Of a stretch of 10,232 nt of DNA, positions 1 through 6,100 are shown one piece after another (the stretch's first letter is position 1; each line of letters begins with the position of its first letter). This stretch comes from Candidatus Enterousia avistercoris (GTDB lineage Bacteria > Pseudomonadota > Alphaproteobacteria > Rs-D84). The notes below the pieces were generated by a model that worked only from the letters and a program-made list of their open reading frames with translations, was not told the DNA's origin and did no database searches. Made by a program: the position numbers and the translations under genes. The DNA is taken from assembly GCA_017694255.1 (NCBI GenBank), contig JADINC010000042.1, positions 1 to 10,232 of the forward strand, read 5' to 3'.

Positions 1-795
1 CATTTGCTGCGCCATCATTTGTAGTGTCTGTCGTGTTGCATTTTCGTATTCATAACGCAACAATTTCAATTTTTGTTTTAACTTTTCAGGCACATCACAG
101 CCAGAGCTGTACAATCCACGACCATTAAAAGTTAAATATGCACCCCCAACAGAATTAAAATTCTTGGAATACTGGGGCGACAAATTGCCTAACAAATGTT
201 GTTTTATTGTATCGTCATTCTGACCGGCACAAGCAAGCACTATACGGCGTTGAATCTGTTGCATGTGTTGGGCAATGTACCAATTTTTTCTGTTCAACAA
301 ATCGTCAATGCCGTACGAAACCGCCATACAAACCTCATCAAATGTTGGAACACCTGTGCCAAGATATGCGGTTGCATATGCGGAAACCTCATCAAGAGCA
401 TACAGTCCCGATATTTCATAATAGTTTTTCATGGTAAACAAAGGGTTGCCATATTTAGAATTTTCCAGATGCTTTGTTTCATGTGCAATCGTCTTTGGCT
501 CTTCCAATCTCAATAATTCTGCAGTTTCCCGAATAACATCATCTGGCCCCAGAATTAAATCCGGTGCGATTTCATAACGGTAAACTATAACATCATTGCT
601 GCCATAACAAGTGTCCCCACCAATCATTGGCTGCCTTCCAGAACGATACGCATCGATATTTAAACTATTTATCGTCCTATTCACATATATAATTTTAACC
701 TGTTTTTCGGGTTTGTTTTGTGGCGCATCAAGAACAGACGACTGATTTGTCGTCTTTGGTTTAAAAAAATTCAAGATTTTTTCTATAGTTGTCAT
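1..795 (-). CDS. Putative zinc metallopeptidase-like protein, partial (HExxH motif), 3' end beyond window
   Basis: A minus-strand frame stays open for 265 codons from an ATG at 795 to the left edge, so the C-terminus is missing. The N-terminus reads MTTIEKILNFFKPKTT and shows no signal peptide or membrane segment, which suggests a cytoplasmic protein. Residues 105-109 are HETKH inside TIAHETKHLEN, a textbook HExxH zinc-binding helix. Glu127 (YEIS) and Glu136 (DEVSAY) lie 18-27 residues further on, where gluzincin-type peptidases place a third zinc ligand. The last 35 residues seen are Lys/Leu/Gln-rich (PEKLKQKLKLLRYEYENATRQ) and probably helical or coiled. An in-frame stop lies 8 codons upstream of the ATG and no Shine-Dalgarno is seen. 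The promoter described separately puts the transcript start almost on the ATG. I do not recognise the family. Peptidase activity is inferred from the motif alone, but the reading frame itself is well supported. Confidence 0.8.
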   Translation of the reverse strand, partial: MTTIEKILNFFKPKTTNQSSVLDAPQNKPEKQVKIIYVNRTINSLNIDAYRSGRQPMIGGDTCYGSNDVIVYRYEIAPDLILGPDDVIRETAELLRLEEPKTIAHETKHLENSKYGNPLFTMKNYYEISGLYALDEVSAYATAYLGTGVPTFDEVCMAVSYGIDDLLNRKNWYIAQHMQQIQRRIVLACAGQNDDTIKQHLLGNLSPQYSKNFNSVGGAYLTFNGRGLYSSGCDVPEKLKQKLKLLRYEYENATRQTLQMMAQQM

Positions 796-801
796 AGCAA
801 A

Positions 802-830
802 ATTATTGACAACAACACATCATTTGTCAA
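802..830 (-). promoter_or_regulatory. Sigma70-type promoter of the HExxH gene, apparently leaderless
   Basis: On the minus strand TTGACA (830-825, full consensus) is followed by a 17-base spacer and AATAAT (807-802, five of six). The expected transcription start falls about 6-7 bases further, at 796-795, which is the A of the ATG. This fits the absence of a Shine-Dalgarno. Leaderless mRNAs are well known in alphaproteobacteria. Confidence 0.6.
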
Positions 831-838
831 TATTTATT

Positions 839-866
839 TTGAATTTTCCACAAAATATGGCATAAT
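839..866 (+). promoter_or_regulatory. Promoter of the plus-strand gene at 900
   Basis: TTGAAT (839-844), a 16-base spacer and CATAAT (861-866) preceded by TGG (858-860), giving an extended -10 element. The predicted start is near 873, upstream of the AGGA Shine-Dalgarno at 889-892. A second, weaker candidate is TTGACA 806-811 with AATATT 829-834. Confidence 0.5.
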
Positions 867-899
867 TACTGGGACAAAATTAAAATACAGGACAAATTT

Positions 900-1250
900 A
901 TGAAAGCAGATGCACACAAACAGGTTCAATATTTGCGCCATGGGATGGAACAATTCCTGGCCGATGAAGACAAACATATCGCCAATGGCGCACCGCGCCT
1001 GCGTGGCGAACAGTTTCCTGCCGCACAGTCAAATAACTGTTGCCGTTGGTATGAATTACCGCAAACTGCTGTTTGATAACTTTGAACTAAACGGATATGA
1101 ACCTGATATCAAATGCGCGGATGGCATGGATGCACTGACCGTTGCAATGGCAGAAATTGAAAAGACCAAAGCACTACAATCATCAACAGCCGTCAAGAAC
1201 GCAGGCAAATATTCACGCGATGGTTTGACAAGTTTCAGCATATTTTATTT
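900..1250 (+). pseudogene. Probable frameshifted small gene of unknown function
   Basis: ATG at 900 has a good Shine-Dalgarno (AGGA 889-892, 7-base gap) and an upstream promoter, so it looks like a true start. The frame codes 58 residues beginning MKADAHKQVQYLRHGMEQFL and stops at 1074-1076. Immediately after, coding-like sequence continues in the next frame (LLFDNFELNGYEPDIK, then DALTVAMAEIEKTKAL) to about 1200. Near 1215 the first frame again looks natural (RWFDKFQHI) before running into the 3' end of the convergent GNAT gene. Two shifts between frames suggest indel decay. I recognise no family. The alternative is that the 58-residue product is a genuine small protein and the rest is chance; this is a judgement from composition, not an alignment. 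Confidence 0.4.
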
Positions 1251-1253
1251 CCC

Positions 1254-1799
1254 TTACTTTTCCAAAATCTTTTCCAAGATGTATTCATGGTGCCATTCGC
1301 CGTCAATGAACGCAGTATCGTGTAATATACCAACTATTTCCCAGCCCTGATTTAACAAATTGCCCAGCGAACGAATATTTTTGTGCCGAACCCCGGATTC
1401 TAGTTTATGCACACCGTTTTCAAATGCCCACTTTTCAATGATTTGTTTGAACTTAGTCCCCAAACCATTTGATGTGTATTTTTCCAAAATAGATGTCGCA
1501 GTGGTGGCCACTCGCCCAGAATAAGGATGCCCAACTTGCTTCTTGCTGATGCTGGCGGTTCCAACCAGAATATCACCATCCCAAGCACCAATAAACAAAT
1601 TATTTGGATTTTCATAAATCTGGATAGATTTTTCACGGTCTTTTTTCGGTTGGCCAGCATACTGCCATGTCCATTTTGCCCCAGGACCACGAGTGAATTT
1701 TTCAAGATACTTCATCACGGCATCATAATCATCGGCACGCAATGGACGGATAGTCACAACCTTGCCATTTTTCAATTTGAATTTAATTGCGCGTTTCAT
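1254..1799 (-). CDS. GNAT family N-acetyltransferase
   Basis: The 181-residue product has the size and layout of a single-domain GNAT enzyme, which transfers acetyl from acetyl-CoA to an amine. The N-terminal strand VTIRPLRADDYDAVMKYL (residues 15-32) is the usual first element. FIGAWDGDILVGTASI (69-84) gives the beta2-beta3 hairpin. Motif A, which binds the CoA pyrophosphate, is SNGLG (110-114) followed by the helix TKFKQIIEKWA. Motif B is NIRSLGNLLNQGWEIVG (141-157), matching the N-x3-L-x6-GF/W pattern of RimI/RimJ-like enzymes. The substrate cannot be told from sequence. The start ATG (1797-1799) overlaps the stop of the upstream Nudix gene in an ATGA, with a GGAGAG Shine-Dalgarno just upstream, so the two are translationally coupled. 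No intrinsic terminator follows the stop at 1254. Confidence 0.9.
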   Translation of the reverse strand: MKRAIKFKLKNGKVVTIRPLRADDYDAVMKYLEKFTRGPGAKWTWQYAGQPKKDREKSIQIYENPNNLFIGAWDGDILVGTASISKKQVGHPYSGRVATTATSILEKYTSNGLGTKFKQIIEKWAFENGVHKLESGVRHKNIRSLGNLLNQGWEIVGILHDTAFIDGEWHHEYILEKILEK

Positions 1800-2284
1800 T
1801 TAATCTCTCCACTGTTAAACAAGGCTAAAACCTCGTCAAAGACAGGTTCCGCACCAATGTATTGCATATTTCCCAAATCCTGGACAGGGAACCATTGCGC
1901 TGGTTTCAGATACTGTTTTTCATCTTCGGTAAGATGCGGCATATCATTTGAACCATCAACAACCCGACACAGATAAAACAACTGCAAGCAATGGAAATTC
2001 TTGCCTGTCTTGAAACTTTTGTACAGCGATGTATAAACATTCATCAAGCGAACCGGTTCAACATCAAATCCGGTTTCTTCTTTGATTTCCCGTTTCAGCG
2101 CGACAATATGATTTTCCCCCATTTCAATAGAGCCACCCGGAACCGCAAACCGCCCATTTGTCGGCAGCAACAATACCTGGCCATCACGAATGACAACACC
2201 ATAGACCGCAGGATTGAAAATAAGTTCCGCTGAATCAACCGAATAGGATTTACCATCTATATCATGAACATTTACCAAAGGCAT
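1796..2284 (-). CDS. Nudix hydrolase
   Basis: The product contains a complete Nudix box, Gx5Ex7REUxEExGU. With the start at 2284 (162 residues) it runs from Gly51 to Phe73, including REIKEETGF with the metal-binding glutamates. This family hydrolyses nucleoside diphosphates linked to other moieties (X), using Mg2+ or Mn2+. VYGVVIRDGQVLLLP is the strand pair before the box and FAVPGGSIEMGE leads into it. The N-terminal 20 residues (PLVNVHDIDGKSYSVDSAEL) and the C-terminal WFPVQDL region complete a normal-length domain. The substrate is not predictable. An upstream in-frame ATG at 2296 would add MGDF, but it lacks a Shine-Dalgarno, whereas GGGGGA sits 4 bases before the ATG at 2284, so I chose the latter. 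It is first in a two-gene unit with the coupled GNAT gene. Confidence 0.92.
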   Translation of the reverse strand: MPLVNVHDIDGKSYSVDSAELIFNPAVYGVVIRDGQVLLLPTNGRFAVPGGSIEMGENHIVALKREIKEETGFDVEPVRLMNVYTSLYKSFKTGKNFHCLQLFYLCRVVDGSNDMPHLTEDEKQYLKPAQWFPVQDLGNMQYIGAEPVFDEVLALFNSGEIK

Positions 2285-2311
2285 AAAATCCCCCATACAT
2301 TATTGGGTAAT

Positions 2312-2340
2312 ATTTTATCATAAAATCTGGCAGTTAGCAA
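2312..2340 (-). promoter_or_regulatory. Promoter of the Nudix-GNAT pair
   Basis: On the minus strand TTGCTA (2340-2335), a 17-base spacer and TAAAAT (2317-2312) preceded by TGA form an extended -10 promoter. The start predicted near 2305 gives a leader of about 20 bases to the ATG at 2284, long enough to include its GGGGGA ribosome-binding site. Confidence 0.6.
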
Positions 2341-2366
2341 ATAATGCCCAAACGAGCGGTTTTTAT

Positions 2367-2395
2367 TTGACAAAGAAAATTCCACAGCCTAATAT
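2367..2395 (+). promoter_or_regulatory. Candidate orphan plus-strand promoter in the intergenic region
   Basis: TTGACA (2367-2372, consensus) is followed by a 17-base spacer and TAATAT (2390-2395, four of six). The predicted start near 2402 falls inside the first TGTAAAA repeat pair. No reading frame with a credible start follows, so any transcript would be non-coding, or the match may be chance in AT-rich DNA. Confidence 0.3.
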
Positions 2396-2495
2396 GTAAA
2401 AAATGTGTAAAATGTATGCGAAAAGCAAATATCAAATCCCTACAGATTTTTCTGAAAAGACACCCCAAAATTCCTGTGTAAAAAATATGTAAAAC
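2376..2495 (+). repeat. Duplicated AAAATTCC / TGTAAAA repeat module
   Basis: AAAATTCC occurs at 2376-2383 and 2467-2474. Each copy is followed by a pair of GTAAAA units exactly 11 bases apart (starts 2396 and 2407; 2478 and 2489), with sequence around them that differs mainly by swapping TATGTAAAA and TGTGTAAAA. Spacing of one helical turn places each pair on the same DNA face, as for a dimeric DNA-binding protein. No partner protein is identified in the window. Confidence 0.4.
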
Positions 2496-2626
2496 TGAAA
2501 CTATATACGGACCAGCTTAAACCAGCCTGTATGCAGTGATATGCACAAATGTTAAACGGCCATTTTTGCCCGAAATTCAGGTTGTATTATGCGGAAATCT
2601 GGGATTTTTTGTTATGTAGCATATGT

Positions 2627-2666
2627 GGAGTCAGAGTCCGGAGTTCTACCATTAAACTATGCCCCA
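2627..2666 (-). pseudogene. tRNA-Gln(CUG) 5' half, truncated in the anticodon stem
   Basis: Read on the minus strand from 2666, the sequence follows tRNA positions 1-41. It begins TGGGGCAT with U8. The D-arm is GTTT...GAAC with A14, GG at 18-19 and A21, and stem pairs 10-25, 11-24, 12-23 and 13-22 form. The anticodon strand is CCGGA, the loop is CTCTGAC (anticodon CTG, so glutamine), then TCC. Pairs 31-39, 30-40 and 29-41 form, but 28-42 and 27-43 do not: similarity ends at base 2627. Variable loop, T-arm and acceptor 3' strand are missing. The fragment cannot be charged as it stands. A near-consensus promoter sits just upstream, so it is probably still transcribed. Confidence 0.65.
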
Positions 2667-2677
2667 ATGCGGGACGC

Positions 2678-2706
2678 ATTATATAATGCATTAGTGCAAT
2701 TTGCAA
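2678..2706 (-). promoter_or_regulatory. Promoter of the truncated tRNA-Gln
   Basis: TTGCAA (2706-2701), a 17-base spacer and a perfect TATAAT (2683-2678) on the minus strand. The start predicted near 2671 is about five bases before the tRNA 5' end at 2666. A small inverted repeat (AATGCG-GGA-CGCATT, 2666-2680) overlaps the start region. Confidence 0.65.
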
Positions 2707-2729
2707 TTAATTTTTTTATTTGATAATTA
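2701..2729 (+). promoter_or_regulatory. Candidate promoter of the structured RNA
   Basis: TTGCAA (2701-2706) reads the same on both strands. On the plus strand it is followed at 17 bases by TAATTA (2724-2729) preceded by TGA, or at 15 bases by GATAAT (2722-2727). Either would start transcription at about 2734-2736. The -10 is imperfect, so this is tentative; the positional fit with the folded region and terminator supports it. Confidence 0.35.
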
Positions 2730-2734
2730 TTCGT

Positions 2735-3008
2735 GAATCCAAAGGGATTTGGGTTCGGGGTCATAAGAAAACCTTTACCAAATCGGCATAAACTTACGTT
2801 ATGTCGCAATCCGCACGGGGATGATATGCGGCGCGATGTGCGCCTTTTATTATCCACCACCCCGTACAGGTCGGGGGCCGTCAGTTATACAACAGGGACG
2901 CAAGCGGACCTGATTCAGGTTTCCCAAAGGCTGGCGGGGTCACGATTTGGTTGATTTTCTTAACTCCCCGACCGCCAAATCTGTACTGGATTGGCGGTGT
3001 ATTTTTTT
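2735..3008 (+). ncRNA. Structured non-coding RNA of unrecognised class, or long switch-like leader
   Basis: Helices that pair by inspection, in order: 2746-2752/2778-2784 (GATTTGG/CCAAATC); 2784-2791/2799-2806 (8 pairs, one G-U); 2815-2820/2860-2865 (ACGGGG/CCCCGT) enclosing 2821-2826/2848-2853 and 2830-2834/2840-2844 (GGCGC/GCGCC). Then a closing helix 2869-2876/2966-2973 (GGTCGGGG/CCCCGACC) encloses 2878-2884/2931-2937 (CCGTCAG/CTGGCGG, one G-U), 2895-2898/2922-2925 and 2908-2912/2916-2920. An intrinsic terminator ends it. Frames across it lack a ribosome-binding site and are interrupted. It does not show the signatures of SRP RNA, RNase P, tmRNA or the TPP, cobalamin, SAM, glycine or c-di-GMP-I riboswitches as I know them. 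It could be an independent small RNA or the 5' leader of the autotransporter gene at 3117. The plus orientation is chosen from the terminator. Confidence 0.55.
2971..3008 (+). terminator. Intrinsic terminator upstream of the first autotransporter
   Basis: An 8-bp perfect stem ACCGCCAA (2971-2978) / TTGGCGGT (2991-2998), with a 12-base loop, is followed after three bases by a run of seven T (3002-3008). Its first three bases also belong to the closing helix of the upstream RNA, so the two structures compete. Confidence 0.8.
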
Positions 3009-3033
3009 AGGGAAAGAATCACAATAATTTATG

Positions 3034-3061
3034 TTGACGTTTTTTCTGGGCATGATACGCT
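3034..3061 (+). promoter_or_regulatory. Promoter of the first autotransporter gene
   Basis: TTGACG (3034-3039), a 16-base spacer and TACGCT (3056-3061) with TGA in front give an extended -10 element. The start predicted near 3067 leaves a leader of about 50 bases. It lies downstream of the terminator at 2971-3008, so the gene can be expressed without reading through the structured RNA. Confidence 0.5.
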
Positions 3062-3116
3062 GGGATACACGAAAGGCACTTTTATTCATAACACCCCCAA
3101 AAAAAAGGAGAAGCGT

Positions 3117-6100
3117 ATGGCGACATACAAACATTTATCAGATTTATTAAAAATCTGTTCCGTGCTGCCCGCGTTGGCAATCATGCCCGCAATGGCAGAA
3201 AATGTTCCGGACGCAGCGACCAGCCCTGACCAAGTGTCCAATTGGTCTGATCATCAATACGACATGGATGATAACCAGAGCCGCGAAGGTGGTATAATAA
3301 AAATCAGTGACCAACAATGGATCGAATTTATTATGCTGGATCCGGCCGATGGCAATACAATTACTCTAAACAAGACCGAAGACAATACAAACGACGTCCA
3401 TGGCCAGGGTGCTATTTTATATAACAAAGGGAAAATCGATCGGATTGCGGGCACGGCGTCAAATAACACAATCATTAACAATTCCACGGTTGCGAACAAG
3501 GCCACTGCAAACGGCGGTGCGTTCGCGTTATATGGTGGAACAGATATCGGCACGATTGATGTCGACTTTATCAAAAACAGCGTCCAGGCAGAATACATCG
3601 GCGGTGACGGCACGACCGAATATACCAGCAAGAAACAAATTTCTGCGGGTGGTGGCGCCATACATATCCAGGGTGCATTCGGCTCCACAGGCACGGCCAA
3701 GATTGATAAAATCAATGGTGACTTTATTGGCAACAGTGCCATAGGTGACGGATATGCCAATGGTGGTGCAATTTATGTCAAGGCCGGTGCCGGCGACCGT
3801 GACGATGCAGGTGCCAAGGGCGGCGTAACCATCAACAGCATTAACGGTGACTTTGACGGCAATTTTGTCATAGCGAAAACCGGAACAACCACAAATGCCG
3901 AGGATTCAACAGGTGGTGCGATTTCTATTAAATTGGATCCAAACGCATCAGACGCGGACGCCACAGTGGCCGTTACTGGTGATTTTAGAAACAATTATGT
4001 AGAAACCAATTTGACACGCGCATTGGGTGGTGCGATTTATAACCAAGGCAATTTAACAGTTAACGGTGATTTTATTAACAATCATGTTAGCTCGAAAGCT
4101 GAAAAGAGTTCCAGTGGCGGTGCGATTTATAATACTGGAAAATTGACCCTGGGTGAAAATCTGGAATTTAAAGGCAACCGTGCCGACTATGCTGGTGGTG
4201 CGATTTATAATATTGGGGATATGGGGGAGCTAAATGGCATAACATTCTATGATAATCATGCATTTGGAACGCATACCGGTGCTGCAGGTGGTGCAATTAA
4301 TAATGCGAATCTGGATGGAAACAGTGGCGGTACAATAGAATCGATCATTGATTCTATGTTTGCGAATAATAAGGCATTTTCGGGCGCTGCGATTCGTAAT
4401 CAAGGAAGTATAGGTGATATCAAAAATACAAAGTTTCATAATAATGAAGGCGGTAACGGCGGAGCGATATGGAATGGAACATGGGGAGCCATCGAAAGTA
4501 TATCTGGTGATCAAGAAAATACAAAGATTGCTAATATTAAAAATTCCGAGTTTGTTGAGAATACCGCTTTGTTCGGTGCCGCACAGCAAGGTGGCGCAAT
4601 CACGAATGCAGGTACAATAGATAGTATAGCATACACGCTATTTTCTGGCAACAGGGCAGGAAAAAAAGGTGGTGCCATTGCGAATGTAACGCCACAAAAG
4701 CAAGACCCAGATGCAGTCTCAAAAATTGTGTTTGATACGGTTGTATTTGAAAATAACCATGCGGGCGAAGCCGGTGGCGCGATTTATAACGTTGGCACAA
4801 TCTCTTTTGATGGCGATAATGTCTTTCGTGGTAATACAGTCGCAGGTGTTGCAAACGACATCCATAATGTCGGCACAATGAAGGTTGCATCTGGTACAAC
4901 AACGCTGGGTGGTGGTATTACTGGTGAGGGTACTTTGACATTGGCGTCGGGTGCAACACTGAATATCGGTTCGGCCAAGGTTGTGCAAAACACAATTGAT
5001 TTGGACGGTGATATCATTGCGTCTATTGTTAACGCGAATTCATTTGGCCAATTTGTTGGTCATGTTGATTTGAGCGCTGATTCTGAACTGACATTAGATG
5101 TTGGGGCAGCGGGTGAATACAGCATATTTGGCAATGCAGAAATCGAGGCAGACAAAATCACATATAATGATAGTGTGTTTAACCTGACGACCGACGGCAA
5201 CAAGATTGTTGTATCGACTAAATCAGTTGATGAAATCATGGAAAATACAAATCTGTCGACGGGTGCGGCAAACGCGGTCAGCATCATGGCCAACACAAAT
5301 GACGATGTGTTGAACACGATTTCGCTGCGTGCCCAGCAAGACATGGTTGCGGGTAAAACCGGCAATGCTGAAAAAGAACTGGCCAAACTGAACCCAGATG
5401 ACAAGCCGGTTGCACAATCGGTCGCATCGTCTGTCCAGAACCAGGTCTTGTCACTGGCGGCGGGCCGTATGTCGGGTGCATCGGTCGGACGCAGTGGTGG
5501 TGATTTGACATCTGCGGATTACGGCATGTGGGTCCAGGGTCTGTACAACCATTCAAAATACAATGGAAAATTCACCGGCGATACCATGGGTATTTCTGTC
5601 GGTGCAGATACACTGATTGATGGTAAATACACACTGGGTATCGGTTATGCATACAACGATACTGATGTCGATTCGAATTCACGCGATACTGCAATCGAAT
5701 CGCACAGCGTATTCCTGTATGGCCAATACAAACCGAACGAATGGTATGTTAACGCGGCGTTGAATTACACAATGTCAAACTATACAGAATCTGCCGATGT
5801 GTACGGTGTGAAATTGGCAGACGCCGAATACGATGTTAATTCATTCGGTGGCCAAATCATGACTGGTTACGATTTTGTCGCGGGTAACCCGGCATCCATC
5901 TTTACACCAGAGGTTGGCGTGCGCTATCTGCATGTTGCCCAGGATGCATACCAGGGCACATTGGGCGACGTTGACGCGTTGGATACAGACTATCTGACTG
6001 GTGTTGCGGGCATAAAGTACGCGTTCGAAATCGAATCGGATTCTGAACTGAAATTCCGTCCAGAACTGCGTGCGGCGGCAACATATGACTTTATGTCTGA

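Larger units (their letters stand above)
2341..2626. other. Intergenic region without a protein gene
   Basis: This AT-rich stretch between the Nudix promoter and the tRNA remnant carries the candidate promoter and repeat module listed separately. No frame on either strand has a start, a Shine-Dalgarno and a protein-like translation. The tRNA 3' half expected just left of 2627 is absent: neither a T-arm (GGTTCGAATCC-like) nor an acceptor complement to GGGGCA can be found here. It could be the scar of a deletion or a departed element. Confidence 0.5.

Noticed and set aside
1527..1976. Plus-strand 149-codon frame antisense to the GNAT and Nudix genes
   Set aside because: It overlaps two genes with intact family motifs on the other strand and has no start signals.
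2627..2666. Complete tRNA-Gln gene, or one split by an intron
   Set aside because: No T-arm or acceptor 3' strand is found within the neighbouring 300 bases, and the break is in the anticodon stem rather than at the loop sites where bacterial tRNA introns sit.
2657..2954. Two open frames (plus 2733-2954, minus 2657-2860) as small protein genes
   Set aside because: They have no Shine-Dalgarno, and the minus frame runs through the tRNA remnant and its promoter. Their codons are explained by RNA helices and the tRNA rather than by a protein.
2869..2982. c-di-GMP-I riboswitch, suggested by GGGACGCAAG at 2895-2904
   Set aside because: The partner GGGCAAA-type element and the adjacent conserved helix of that class are absent, and the closing helices do not match.
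2735..3008. tmRNA, SRP RNA or RNase P RNA
   Set aside because: No tag-peptide coding region, T-arm, GGAAGCAGC-type SRP loop or GAGGAAAGTCC-type RNase P core is visible on either strand.
2991..3116. N-terminal extension of the first autotransporter from a TTG at 2991
   Set aside because: It would begin inside the terminator stem with no ribosome-binding site and would bury the signal peptide behind 42 residues. GGAG and the ATG at 3117 are clearly better.
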